Positions 16,895 to 25,288 of a stretch of DNA of 64,000 bases are shown here, piece after piece. The notes under the pieces were generated by a model. That model saw nothing but the letters and a program-made list of their open reading frames with translations, was not told where the DNA came from and did no database searches. Positions within the stretch are counted from its first letter, which is position 1, and the number at the start of each line of letters is the position of its first letter. The DNA comes from Paenibacillus sp. (GTDB lineage Bacteria; Bacillota; Bacilli; Paenibacillales; Paenibacillaceae): assembly GCA_031254035.1 (NCBI GenBank), contig JAIRVF010000106.1, forward strand, positions 1-64,000. Reading direction: 5' to 3'. The position numbers and the translations under genes were made by a program.

Positions 16895-16920
16895 GAACGT
16901 TCTTACCACACTTCTTCACA

Positions 16921-16950
16921 AGTATAATATAACGTTTTATTCCATGTCAA
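16921..16950 (-). promoter_or_regulatory. Sigma-A promoter of pgsA
   Basis: Minus strand TTGACA (16950-16945), 18-base spacer, TATACT (16926-16921). It lies 110 bases upstream of the TTG start. Confidence 0.65.
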
Positions 16951-17012
16951 AAACATGTATGCGACCGTTTCGGGAGAAGAATCCCCCGAGAGAAAACCTC
17001 TTCAAAGCCTTC

Positions 17013-17504
17013 TTATTTGAAATTGGTGAACTGCAGGTCAAGCTGAAGATCGGCCTTACGTAAAAGCTGCATGATCCCCTGAAGATCGTCTTTGCTTTTG
17101 CCGGTCACGCGGATCTGGTCCCCTTGAATTTGGCTTTTCACCTTCAACTTGGAATCACGGATCAGCACATTGATTTTCTTGGCATTCTCCTGATCAATTC
17201 CCTGTTTCAAGCCAATACGCTGTCTGACCGCTCCCATGGAAGCAGGCTCGATTTTGCCATAATCCACGTTTTTGAGCGAAAGTCCCCTTTTAATCATTTT
17301 GGTCTGGAGGATGTCAATGACCGACTTCAGCTTGTATTCATCGTCCGAAACGATAATGAGCGCATCCTTTTCGAGCTTCAGGCTGCTTTTGCTGCCTTTA
17401 AAATCAAAACGGGTCTCAATTTCTCTCTCCGCCTGATTGATGGCATTATTCATTTCCTGTAAATCGAATTTGGATACGATATCGAAAGAATTTTCCGAAC
17501 TCAT
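17013..17504 (-). CDS. YajQ/DUF520 family nucleotide-binding protein
   Basis: A 163-residue protein of the YajQ family, made of two ferredoxin-like domains; a homologue in Xanthomonas binds cyclic di-GMP. The start MSSENSFDIVSKFDLQEMNN, the middle FDFKGSKSSL and the end ADLQLDLQFTNFK are diagnostic. I chose ATG at 17504 because AAAGGA lies upstream; the frame runs on to 17594 without support. It stands alone between the rodZ terminator and pgsA. Its role in Firmicutes is unproven. Confidence 0.92.
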   Translation of the reverse strand: MSSENSFDIVSKFDLQEMNNAINQAEREIETRFDFKGSKSSLKLEKDALIIVSDDEYKLKSVIDILQTKMIKRGLSLKNVDYGKIEPASMGAVRQRIGLKQGIDQENAKKINVLIRDSKLKVKSQIQGDQIRVTGKSKDDLQGIMQLLRKADLQLDLQFTNFK

Positions 17505-17601
17505 TGCCACACGTCCTTTCTTAAAACTACATGTCATATTATATGAAAATGTTGCAGACAAGTCTAATCGAGATTTGAAAAATTCAGTTAACACGCTAAA
17601 A

Positions 17602-17640
17602 AGACATCCCTGATGAAGACTCGGCTCTTCAGGAATGTCT
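17602..17640 (-). terminator. Terminator of the ymf-rodZ unit
   Basis: AGACATCCCTGATGAAGA pairs with TCTTCAGGAATGTCT with small bulges, and TTTTT follows on the minus strand. It lies about 140 bases after the rodZ stop. Confidence 0.7.
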
Positions 17641-17781
17641 CTTATACAGATTTATCTGACATGCACTTAGAGCTGTTAACGGTCATGCACAGGTTGAATG
17701 AACATATTCAGAATCCTCGTAGCTAGTTCTATTATCTCCTTGCAGCTATAGGCTTATTCATCCTCACGAAGCACGGCTCGA

Positions 17782-18840
17782 TCAGCCATTATTGCCTGTG
17801 GTGCCGCTGGCATCGGTGCCGCCAGAGTTGGCTCCGGCTCCGGTTGTATTCATACTTCCCGGATCAACCAGCTTCAGAAGGATTCGGGATGTCATTTTGC
17901 CATCGTTAACCGTCTGACCACCCACCGTTATTGTCGTAGCCGGAGAATACCCGGATTTAATGTATATGCCTGAAGAATCAAGCGGGACGCTTACGGTATC
18001 GCCATCTTTCGTGTTGCCGAAGGAAATCTTTTCCCCGTGAATGTTTTCGCCTTTGTACACTTCAAGCCAGCTCTTGCCGGTAGCTTTAATTTCAACCATA
18101 ACCGTTGTGCCTTGCGGAGCGGCAACTTTATAAATCGTATCCTTGCCCTTTTTGCCGTCCTGCTGGACCGTAACGGTCTGATTCCCTGGAGGGGTGGTTG
18201 TACCGTTATCGGTAGTATTGCTTTCAGTTCCATTATCAGGTGTAACGCTGCCCGTACCGTTATCGGGAGTAGTCTCGCTTTGATTGCCTCCTGCCGTCCC
18301 TCCGGCAGTATCCGTTTGACCTGGTGTTTTTGTATTTCCTTCAGTAGTTTTATCCGTATTGTTCGCCGGAGGAGTTTTGGTCTCGGCTGGCTTTTGCGCC
18401 GGATCCTGCTGCTTCTCGGTAACCTTCGAAGAATCAACCTCATCCTTCTTCGAATGACTCGCATTGTTCGCATACAGATAAATTACTGCGATAATCAAAA
18501 TCGGGAAAATCCACATAAGCGTGGTTGACAACCATTTGACATTGCGTTCCGAGGAACGCGCGCTGCTGCGCTTCTGGATAACCGGTTCCATCGTTGGTTC
18601 CGGCTCGGCAGGAGCCTCCTGTTTATGGCCTTCGAGCAGAAGGTCCGGATCAAGGCCCACCGTTTCCGCATATGTTTTAATAAACGCCCTCACGTAAAAG
18701 TTTCCAGGGAGCACCTTATAATCCCCTGCTTCGATGGCTTCTAAATATCTTTTGCGGATTTTTGTCATTTCTTGTACGTCATCCAGACTCATGCCCTTCT
18801 TCAGTCTGGCTTCTTTCAATTGTTGCCCCAGTTCGGACAT
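17782..18840 (-). CDS. rodZ: RodZ-like membrane protein with helix-turn-helix domain (YmfM)
   Basis: RodZ links the MreB cytoskeleton to the membrane and helps set rod shape. Residues 1-75 form the HTH_25 domain (LGQQLKEARLKKGMSLDDVQ, ending in FYVRAFIKTYAETVGLDPD). One membrane helix lies near 105-125 (STTLMWIFPILIIAVIYLYA). A low-complexity Thr/Asn/Gly/Pro-rich linker (about 130-230) and a C-terminal DUF4115-type beta domain (VMVEIKATGKSWLEVYKG) follow. The tail is again Gly/Thr/Ser-rich. Length 352 is a little above average because of the linkers. It follows ymfK after a short gap. Confidence 0.9.
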   Translation of the reverse strand: MSELGQQLKEARLKKGMSLDDVQEMTKIRKRYLEAIEAGDYKVLPGNFYVRAFIKTYAETVGLDPDLLLEGHKQEAPAEPEPTMEPVIQKRSSARSSERNVKWLSTTLMWIFPILIIAVIYLYANNASHSKKDEVDSSKVTEKQQDPAQKPAETKTPPANNTDKTTEGNTKTPGQTDTAGGTAGGNQSETTPDNGTGSVTPDNGTESNTTDNGTTTPPGNQTVTVQQDGKKGKDTIYKVAAPQGTTVMVEIKATGKSWLEVYKGENIHGEKISFGNTKDGDTVSVPLDSSGIYIKSGYSPATTITVGGQTVNDGKMTSRILLKLVDPGSMNTTGAGANSGGTDASGTTGNNG

Positions 18841-18867
18841 ACCATCACCTCCTCATCCAAAGTTATA

Positions 18868-19653
18868 CTAAATGTCGTCATTATAAGAATTGGTAAAAGT
18901 ATCATAAATGATTTCTTCATTCGGGTTATTACGAAGCTCGACAATGATATCAAAATCATCATAAGTGTATTCCGACTCCTGCACAAACACGTCGGGGTGT
19001 TCAATGACCTTCGTGCAAGGCATTCCCATAATGTCCTGGAGCAAATTATAATGGCGCTCGTTGGAACGGATCGTGCTGACAATACCGTCGATGATAAACA
19101 CGTTCCCAGGGTTCATTTCATCTTCAGAAAGCTGGCTTCTGACCGTCTGACGGAGCAGGGTCGAGGATACGAAGGTCCAACGTTTCATAGCGCATACGCT
19201 GCCTGCAATAATAGACTCGGTTTTTCCAACCCTCGGCATTCCACGTAGCCCAATAACCTGATTCCCGTTCTTTTTAAACAATTCACCCAAAAAATCGACA
19301 AGCAATCCGAGCTCGTCTCTGGTAAAACGAAATGTTTTGCGGTCATCCGAATCACGATCGATATAACGGCCATGACGGACGGCAAGAATATCAACAAGCT
19401 TAGGTTCACGCAGAGCGCAAACCGTAATGTTATCCACCTTTTTCAGCATAGCTCCCATAAGGTTAACCTTCTCATCGTCATCCGTTTCAAGCAGCATACC
19501 GCGTGTTTCGCCTTCGACGCCGTTAATTGTCAATATGTTAACCTCCAGCATACCAAGCAGGGAGGCAATATCCCCAAGCAGACCCGGACGATTCTTATGT
19601 ATCCGGTACTCCATATACCACTGCTTCATTTGTTTCGTCTGATTTACTTCCAC
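18868..19653 (-). CDS. ymfK: YmfK, DUF3388 family protein
   Basis: A 261-residue protein of the YmfK family, restricted to Firmicutes, function unknown. The N-terminus (WYMEYRIHKNRPGLLGDIAS, then LGMLEVNILTINGVEGETRG) looks like an ACT-type beta-alpha-beta domain. The middle contains GLRGMPRVGKTESIIAG (near 140), which resembles a Walker A loop (GMPRVGKT), so nucleotide binding is possible. The context matches B. subtilis: ymfI-ymfJ-ymfK-rodZ-pgsA. It starts about 235 bases after ymfJ, beyond a hairpin terminator. Confidence 0.88.
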   Translation of the reverse strand: MEVNQTKQMKQWYMEYRIHKNRPGLLGDIASLLGMLEVNILTINGVEGETRGMLLETDDDEKVNLMGAMLKKVDNITVCALREPKLVDILAVRHGRYIDRDSDDRKTFRFTRDELGLLVDFLGELFKKNGNQVIGLRGMPRVGKTESIIAGSVCAMKRWTFVSSTLLRQTVRSQLSEDEMNPGNVFIIDGIVSTIRSNERHYNLLQDIMGMPCTKVIEHPDVFVQESEYTYDDFDIIVELRNNPNEEIIYDTFTNSYNDDI

Positions 19654-19810
19654 CTTGACACCTCATCTGAGCTTTTCCCTAGTATTCCGACAAAATAAAC
19701 CTGCAACCCTTGCGGGAGAGGCTTTACTGAAACTGCCGTAATGTTGGGTCACGTTAATGATATATAAAATGTCAGTGAAAAACAAGTTCAATACTGTAAC
19801 CATTAGAGAA

Positions 19811-19830
19811 AAGCCCCCAGATGGGGGCTT
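19811..19830. terminator. Hairpin terminator between ymfJ and ymfK
   Basis: AAGCCCCC-AGAT-GGGGGCTT, flanked by A and T runs, can work in either direction. On the minus strand it is about 60 bases after ymfJ. Confidence 0.75.
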
Positions 19831-19888
19831 TTTTCTGAATCGTACAGATTCAATTAAGAATAATTCCTTCTTTCACGCCTCTATACCT

Positions 19889-20140
19889 CTATACGTTTTT
19901 CTTTGCCAGCTTGACCATCAGACGGGCAATGGTACGGCGTTCTTCCTTGTTGCCGACTTCCCATAACTCTTTGAGAGCGCGATTTGACGAGTTCTGGGGA
20001 TCGACTTTCGTGTCAAGGAAGTCACCGATTTCATAGGCAAGGTTTGCGATCGTATCTTCGCTCATCCCCATCTTCTCAGCTTGCACAACACGTTCACCTA
20101 GGAACTTTTTCCAAGTATCGAAATTTCTGATTACGGTCAT
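19889..20140 (-). CDS. ymfJ: YmfJ, DUF3243 family protein
   Basis: A small 83-residue helical protein of unknown function, typical of the DUF3243/YmfJ family: NFDTWKKFLGERVVQAEKMG, then YEIGDFLDTKVDPQN and a basic end LMVKLAKKNV. The start is ATG at 20140, with GGGAGG upstream; the open frame extends 25 codons further without support. It sits in the conserved ymfI-ymfJ-ymfK order. Confidence 0.9.
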   Translation of the reverse strand: MTVIRNFDTWKKFLGERVVQAEKMGMSEDTIANLAYEIGDFLDTKVDPQNSSNRALKELWEVGNKEERRTIARLMVKLAKKNV

Positions 20141-20253
20141 TGATAAATCCTCCCTTAGCTGTGGCTGCATGAGATTAAAAATCAACAATTGTAATATTTC
20201 CTCATGAGCCTTCACCTATACAAGGCGGATTCCTCCAACGCTTAGGCGGCATA

Positions 20254-21027
20254 TCAGGTGATCCAGCCCCCATTGGGACTGATCACCTGGCCGTTAATAT
20301 ATCCAGATTCAGGGAGCGCCAGAAAATAGACCAGAGAGGATATTTCATCCGGCGTCGCCAGCCTTCCGGCCGGAATTTCCTCCTCCAGTATTCGCTTTTC
20401 CTCCGCATCCAGATGCTCAAGCATCTGCGTGTCCACCGCGCCTGGTGCAACCGCGTTGACCGTGACGCCAGACGGTGCGAGCTCTTTGGCCAATGCCTTG
20501 GTAAAAGCGTTGATGCCTCCTTTGGTTGTGGAATACAGCACTTCACATGAAGCGCCCGATATTCCCCATACGGAGGACATATTGATAATTCGCCCATATC
20601 GCTGAGAAATCATGTACGGCATAAAAGTCTGAGTGCACAAAAACAGTCCTTTTAAATTGACTGACATTACCTCATCCCACTGCTCTTCCGTCACATCCGC
20701 CAGCATTCCGTAATGAGAAATACCGGCGTTATTGATCAGGATATCGGGCATAAGTCCGTGGCTCTCGAGCTTATCGCGCATGCGCGTGATCTGCTGCTTA
20801 TCTTTGAGATCTGCTGAAACCGTCAGCACCTTAGCCCCATGCTGCATACAGCGGCGTGCTACATCATTGGCAGCTTCATGCGAGGCGCCGTAATGAATAA
20901 TGACGTTCATGCCAGCCTGTGCAAAACGCTCAGCAATCGCGGCACCGATTCCTCTACTTGCACCCGTGACCAGAACCGTTGTATCGCTTAATGCTTTTAC
21001 GAAACATTCCTCTCCCATCGTTGCCAT
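20254..21027 (-). CDS. ymfI: SDR oxidoreductase, EF-P 5-aminopentanone reductase (YmfI)
   Basis: A short-chain dehydrogenase of 257 residues. The NADP motif is TGASRGIGAAIAERF (near 21-35), followed by NNAG (near 94), catalytic Ser in NMSSVWGISG and the Tyr-x3-Lys pair YSTTKGGINAF. It resembles FabG, but its place after ymfF-ymfH marks it as YmfI. In B. subtilis YmfI reduces the 5-aminopentanone group on elongation factor P to 5-aminopentanol. The start overlaps the ymfH stop by one base (TAATG), so translation is probably coupled. Confidence 0.88.
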   Translation of the reverse strand: MATMGEECFVKALSDTTVLVTGASRGIGAAIAERFAQAGMNVIIHYGASHEAANDVARRCMQHGAKVLTVSADLKDKQQITRMRDKLESHGLMPDILINNAGISHYGMLADVTEEQWDEVMSVNLKGLFLCTQTFMPYMISQRYGRIINMSSVWGISGASCEVLYSTTKGGINAFTKALAKELAPSGVTVNAVAPGAVDTQMLEHLDAEEKRILEEEIPAGRLATPDEISSLVYFLALPESGYINGQVISPNGGWIT

Positions 21028-22307
21028 TAAGGATTCACCACAATCGATACCGCCAGTTGATTAAAATCCACATGTTCCCGGAGTCGGTCATTAACTTCTT
21101 GCAGCGTGATGGATTCGTACCCCTGAACCACAGAGAAGAAATCGCATCCGCGGAACTCGTAGCGGGTAAACTCATGGGCGATATTTTCCGGCGAGTTTAA
21201 CATGCGGAGATAACCGCCGATTTTCTTTTTGCGTGCTCGTTCAAAGTCATTTTCATTAAATCCGTTCTGCAAAATCTTGTCGACTTCCTCCCGCACCCTG
21301 GATAGCAACTTATCCGGATCCGGTGTATCGCCACCCACAGCGGAAAAAGCATATTGCGGCGAGCTGTTGTATTCATGCGAGAAGCTATCAGAGATCAAAT
21401 CTTCATCATAGAGCTTCTGATAAAGCTCTGTACTTGAGCCGAAGAGCAGGTCAAGCATCAATTTGGTTGTTAAATCCCGGTGCAGCAGATCGCAGCCTGC
21501 AGCTCCAGTCTGCTTTTCCTTAAAACCGAACAGACATTTCGGCATAGATACAGCGAGCTTGGCGATGCGGCGCTTCTCTGCAACTTCTACATTTTCCGGG
21601 GCGAAAATACGTTCAATATCCCCCTGTGGCTTATAGTCTTTAGCAGCCTGATTGGCACGGACCATCTCGAACACTTCATCCGGATTGACGCCGCCCACCA
21701 CGAACAGCAGCATATTGCTCGGATGATAAAAAGCGTTGTAACATGTATAAAGTGTTTCCTTCGTAATGGTGCTGATCGATTCCACAGTTCCGGCAATATC
21801 AATATGAACCGGATGGATCTTATACATCGCTTCAATCAAGCCAAAATAAACCCGCCAATCCGCATTATCGAGATACATGTTGATCTCTTGGCCGATAATG
21901 CCTTTCTCTTTGTCAACGTTCTGGTCCGTGAAATATGGATTCTGCACGAAGTTGATCAGAGTTTCCAGATTGGTTTTGATATTTTCTGTAGCCGAAAACA
22001 GGTAAACCGTCTGGTCAAAGCTTGTAAATGCATTCGCGGATGCTCCGTTAGAGGCAAAAGTTGCGAATATATCGCCTTCCGGCTCCTCAAACATTTTATG
22101 TTCTAGAAAATGGGCGATTCCGTCAGGTACGGAGATTTCCTCTTGCCCCTCGACACGGAAATGGTTATCCACCGACCCGTATTTAGTCGCAAATGTGGCG
22201 TACGTCTTCTGAAAACCTGGCTTAGGCAGCACGTACACATGAAGTCCGTTGTCCATGACTTCTTTGTAAAGGGTCTCCTGTAAGTTGTCGAACTGAAGTT
22301 TTTCCAC
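21027..22307 (-). CDS. ymfH: M16 family metallopeptidase YmfH
   Basis: A 426-residue pitrilysin-type peptidase. The inverted zinc motif HxxEH is intact (GIAHFLEHKMF, near 64-74), with the downstream Glu in KEKGIIGQEINMYLDN. It pairs with YmfF (next gene upstream), which lacks the motif, as in other two-protein M16 peptidases. In B. subtilis the ymfF-ymfH-ymfI set is associated with EF-P modification; how the peptidase helps is not known to me. It is three bases from ymfF. Confidence 0.92.
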   Translation of the reverse strand: MEKLQFDNLQETLYKEVMDNGLHVYVLPKPGFQKTYATFATKYGSVDNHFRVEGQEEISVPDGIAHFLEHKMFEEPEGDIFATFASNGASANAFTSFDQTVYLFSATENIKTNLETLINFVQNPYFTDQNVDKEKGIIGQEINMYLDNADWRVYFGLIEAMYKIHPVHIDIAGTVESISTITKETLYTCYNAFYHPSNMLLFVVGGVNPDEVFEMVRANQAAKDYKPQGDIERIFAPENVEVAEKRRIAKLAVSMPKCLFGFKEKQTGAAGCDLLHRDLTTKLMLDLLFGSSTELYQKLYDEDLISDSFSHEYNSSPQYAFSAVGGDTPDPDKLLSRVREEVDKILQNGFNENDFERARKKKIGGYLRMLNSPENIAHEFTRYEFRGCDFFSVVQGYESITLQEVNDRLREHVDFNQLAVSIVVNP

Positions 22308-22310
22308 CGG

Positions 22311-23594
22311 TTATTCCTCCTTCTGGCCCTTCAGGAAATAGATCGTATCCAGTTCAAAAGTTGCTGCGACTGCTTTAACGTCCTCGATCCGGATCGCCTC
22401 CATCTGCTGCAGCAGCTCTGCGCGCGGACGGTTTTTACCGGAAAATTGACGGTTAAAATCGTACGCGATCATTTCAAAGGCGGAGTCGTCGATTTCGAGC
22501 AGCAGATTGCGGATCATCGCCTTGGTCTGCGACATTTCGAGATCGGTAATGTTACCCGAGCGCATTTCTTCAAGCTGTTTTTTGATGATCTCCAGCGCCT
22601 TCTCATAGTTTTGAATCTCAATACCGGACTGAATCGTACCGATACCTTTATGTCCGTCATAACGAGAAGAAGCGTAGTAGGCCAGACTTTCCTTTTCGCG
22701 GACATTCATGAAAAGCTTGGAGTGCGGATATCCTCCCAAAATTCCGTTATACACGAGCGCGGCGGCATACTGCTCGTCGGCATATGTAATAGAAGTACGG
22801 AGTCCCATGTTGAGCTTACCTTGGCTAACTTCCATCTTCTCAACCACCGTGTGGACTTCATCCGCTTTGCTGATTGATTTCTCCTGTACGTAACCCGCTT
22901 CCTTAGCAACCGGATTCAGATCAAAATGCTTATTTACGAGGTTTTCCACCTCAGCAAGCGTGGTGTCTCCTACAACGTATAGATCGATACTGGATTGGTC
23001 CAGCCATTGCCGGTACGTGCTGTACAAACTTTCCGGCGTAATACCTTCTAGATCCTTGCGCTGACCGAGTGGATGAAGACGGTAAGGCTCATTTTGACAC
23101 ATTTCCTCAATGCATCGCTCCGATGCATACCTGATTTTATCGTTCACGATAGCCTCAAGCTTTTTGCGGACATTTTCTTTTTCCGCCTGAACATAACTGC
23201 TTCTGAAATGTCCATTCTCCAATACAGGACGCGTCACAACTTCGCCGAGGAAAGCAAAAGAAGACTCCAACAAGCTATCCTCGCTTTTTACAAAAGAATC
23301 ATTGATCGTGTCCATGCGAAATTGAACAATCTGGTAATTGCCTCTTTTATATACATCAAATCCAAAACCCGCTCCGTACATTTGCTCCAACTGTTCGCGG
23401 AATTGTCTTGTTTCTGGATATGACGCGGTTCCCCGTCTTAAAACAAACGGAATCAGGGCCGTTGATGTTACCGTATCCTCAGCGAGCGGAATGCCTGCGT
23501 AAAGCGATATGGCAAACGTCTTGAAGCGTTTCGAAGGCAATACGTGGATACGTACCCTTCCTGCGTTTCCATGTTGGAATGCTGTTTTATTCAA
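22311..23594 (-). CDS. ymfF: M16 family protein YmfF, zinc site missing
   Basis: A 427-residue M16-fold protein and partner of YmfH. Where an active enzyme has HxxEH there is TSTALIPFVLRRGTASYPET (near 41-60), so it cannot bind zinc in the usual way. This is normal for YmfF, which is presumed to complete the chamber formed with YmfH. The C-terminal half (SLAYYASSRYDGHKGIG) is the usual M16 R/Y region. First gene of the ymf unit; the upstream gene sleB is separated by a weak hairpin. Confidence 0.9.
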   Translation of the reverse strand: MNKTAFQHGNAGRVRIHVLPSKRFKTFAISLYAGIPLAEDTVTSTALIPFVLRRGTASYPETRQFREQLEQMYGAGFGFDVYKRGNYQIVQFRMDTINDSFVKSEDSLLESSFAFLGEVVTRPVLENGHFRSSYVQAEKENVRKKLEAIVNDKIRYASERCIEEMCQNEPYRLHPLGQRKDLEGITPESLYSTYRQWLDQSSIDLYVVGDTTLAEVENLVNKHFDLNPVAKEAGYVQEKSISKADEVHTVVEKMEVSQGKLNMGLRTSITYADEQYAAALVYNGILGGYPHSKLFMNVREKESLAYYASSRYDGHKGIGTIQSGIEIQNYEKALEIIKKQLEEMRSGNITDLEMSQTKAMIRNLLLEIDDSAFEMIAYDFNRQFSGKNRPRAELLQQMEAIRIEDVKAVAATFELDTIYFLKGQKEE

Positions 23595-23676
23595 GGTCCA
23601 AAACTCCTTTAGCCATGAATTTGTCTAATAATACGATAGTGAATATGTTCCATTCTATACCATCACAAAGTGAAGA

Positions 23677-23704
23677 AGCAACCGAAGACAAACCTCCGGT
23701 TGCT
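23677..23704 (-). terminator. Possible terminator of sleB
   Basis: AGCAACCG (23677-23684) pairs with CGGTTGCT (23697-23704) just after sleB. The following minus-strand bases are TCTTCAC, so the T run is poor. Confidence 0.45.
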
Positions 23705-23726
23705 GTTTGGCGGACTAAGAAAAAGC

Positions 23727-24530
23727 CTACATAGCGAAGATGTGCTGTCCGATGGTTTTCACTTGCGGGCGGGTCCAAATCCATTTGGAAGTGGCTGTTC
23801 TCGGATTGAAATAATACAGGCAACCTCCCGTTGGATCCCAACCGTTTAACGCCTGCTGAACCGCTTTGCGTGATTGTTCGGTCGGAGTGAGCCAGATTTG
23901 ACCGTCGGCAACCGCCGTAAAGGCATCTGGTTGGAAAATAACACCGTGCACGGTATTCGGAAAGCTTGGCGATTTAACCCGGTTCAGGATGACAGCAGCC
24001 ACCGCCACCTGGCCTTCGAATGGCTCGCCGCGCGACTCCCCATATACCGCGTTAGCCATAATTTTCAGGTCGTTTTCAGACAATCCCATCGTATTGGCCG
24101 ATGCCATAGGTTCGCTTGTTTTGCCTGCACTGACGTTCTTGCTCGGAGCCGTCGTCCCGGACGGCTGCCAATTTTTCGTGGCATTGTACAACTTCAGTTT
24201 GGTTTTCGCGCCTACTGTACCGTCAACCTTCATACCAAATTCCGATTGGAACCATTTTACCGACTTCAACGTGGCCCAACCAAATTGACCATCGATCTTG
24301 CCGTAATAGAAGCCGAGAAATTTCAATCGTCCTTGCAGCTCGTAGATATCCTGACCGGAGGAGCCATACTTCAGAATCGTTGTTCCAAATGTCGGGACAA
24401 CTTCTTCAGGAGCGGGTATTTGTTTATCGTTTACGGCCCGGTTCTCCATTCGGGGCTGAAGCCCGGCAAATGCCGCAGCTGACAAAAGGACCAGCAGTCC
24501 TAACATGATCCACAATTTCATTTTTTTCAT
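23727..24530 (-). CDS. sleB: SleB-like spore cortex-lytic enzyme
   Basis: A secreted lytic transglycosylase-type hydrolase that attacks spore-cortex peptidoglycan during germination. The 267 residues comprise a signal/anchor segment (7-25, WIMLGLLVLLSAAAFAGLQ), a PG_binding_1 repeat (LKYGSSGQDIYELQGRLKFL ... FQSEFGMKVDGTVGAKTK, about 53-110), a Ser/Thr/Pro-rich linker and a Hydrolase_2 domain (MANAVYGESRGEPFEGQVAV, with catalytic Glu in GESRGE, near 160). In many Bacillus species sleB is paired with ypeB; no ypeB is adjacent here. It may be a SleB/CwlJ paralogue rather than the main enzyme. Confidence 0.85.
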   Translation of the reverse strand: MKKMKLWIMLGLLVLLSAAAFAGLQPRMENRAVNDKQIPAPEEVVPTFGTTILKYGSSGQDIYELQGRLKFLGFYYGKIDGQFGWATLKSVKWFQSEFGMKVDGTVGAKTKLKLYNATKNWQPSGTTAPSKNVSAGKTSEPMASANTMGLSENDLKIMANAVYGESRGEPFEGQVAVAAVILNRVKSPSFPNTVHGVIFQPDAFTAVADGQIWLTPTEQSRKAVQQALNGWDPTGGCLYYFNPRTATSKWIWTRPQVKTIGQHIFAM

Positions 24531-24689
24531 TTGACAGCTCTACCTTTCTCTTGTGAGTTTGACTAGGATGGCTAAGGTTATTATGAGTAGAGCCACCATT
24601 AACTATGCATTTTGCAAAAGAAAGGCTGTGACTGCAGGCAAATTCGGATCGAAGTCTTTTTCAGGCCGAAACGGATCTCAAAGCATACA

Positions 24690-24729
24690 AAAACCGACCC
24701 CCGTTCAAAGAATGTACGCGAGGCCGGCT
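24690..24729 (-). terminator. Terminator of the HxlR-type regulator gene
   Basis: CCGGCCTCG pairs imperfectly with CGGGGGTCGG on the minus strand, then TTTTTG follows. It begins about 30 bases after the regulator's stop codon. Confidence 0.6.
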
Positions 24730-24759
24730 TCATCTTTTCTAGCTGGCATATATTCAATT

Positions 24760-25155
24760 TTATTCATCGTATACTTGCGTTGACGCAACCGGTTCCCTGG
24801 GTCTATTCAGGATGTTATCTTCAAGGACCAAATATTTGTCCCCGTACTCCCGGATGATATGCTCCTCCCCCCAAGCACACAGAGAATTCAAGATCGTTTT
24901 CAAACTCCAGCCGTATTCCGTAAGCTCATATTCAACCTTCGGCGGGACTTGGCTATAGACGATGCGGTTGACTATTCCATCATCCTCCAGTTCTCTTAAC
25001 TGCTGTGTGAGCATTTTCTGGGTGATATCCGGCATTAGTCTGCGTAAATCGCTTGTCCGCTTTTTGCCGTGTGTTAAATGGCATAGGATGACGCATTTCC
25101 ACTTCCCACCGATGACTTCAAGCGTTGCTTCCACGGAAATATTGTATTTCTTCAT
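24760..25155 (-). CDS. HxlR family transcriptional regulator
   Basis: A 131-residue winged-helix DNA-binding protein. The HxlR signature is complete: an N-terminal conserved Ala/Thr-x-Glu-Val-Ile-Gly-Gly-Lys-Trp (VEATLEVIGGKWKCVILCHL), TSDLRRLMPDITQKMLTQQL and the wing IVNRIVYSQVPPKVEYELTE. HxlR regulators in Bacillus often sense aldehydes or quinones through a cysteine. Here C16 lies just after GGKW, with C20 nearby. It diverges from the MFS/aldo-keto reductase pair across a 133-bp gap with two palindromes, so it probably controls both itself and that pair. Confidence 0.9.
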   Translation of the reverse strand: MKKYNISVEATLEVIGGKWKCVILCHLTHGKKRTSDLRRLMPDITQKMLTQQLRELEDDGIVNRIVYSQVPPKVEYELTEYGWSLKTILNSLCAWGEEHIIREYGDKYLVLEDNILNRPREPVASTQVYDE

Positions 25156-25178
25156 CCAATTTGCCTCCTGAATGTTGT

Positions 25179-25215
25179 ATAGGTACTTTTTAGTGCCTAT
25201 AGTACTTTAAAGTAC
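25179..25215. promoter_or_regulatory. Paired operators for the HxlR-type regulator
   Basis: The divergent gap holds an imperfect inverted repeat, ATAGGTACT-TTTT-AGTGCCTAT (25179-25200), and a perfect palindrome, GTACTTTAAAGTAC (25202-25215). Both share the GTACTTT core and are 11-14 bp-type sites as bound by HxlR dimers. They lie 24-60 bp before the regulator start. Confidence 0.6.
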
Positions 25216-25288
25216 GTACTGTTCATATTGTCGTTCCGCCCTCATAATAGCATTTACCGGCCGGTATGACTAGAACAGAGGTGGAAAA

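Noticed and set aside
16870..16905. Second LexA box upstream of pgsA
   Set aside because: GAAC and GTTC half-sites are present but not with the 4-base spacing a LexA box needs.
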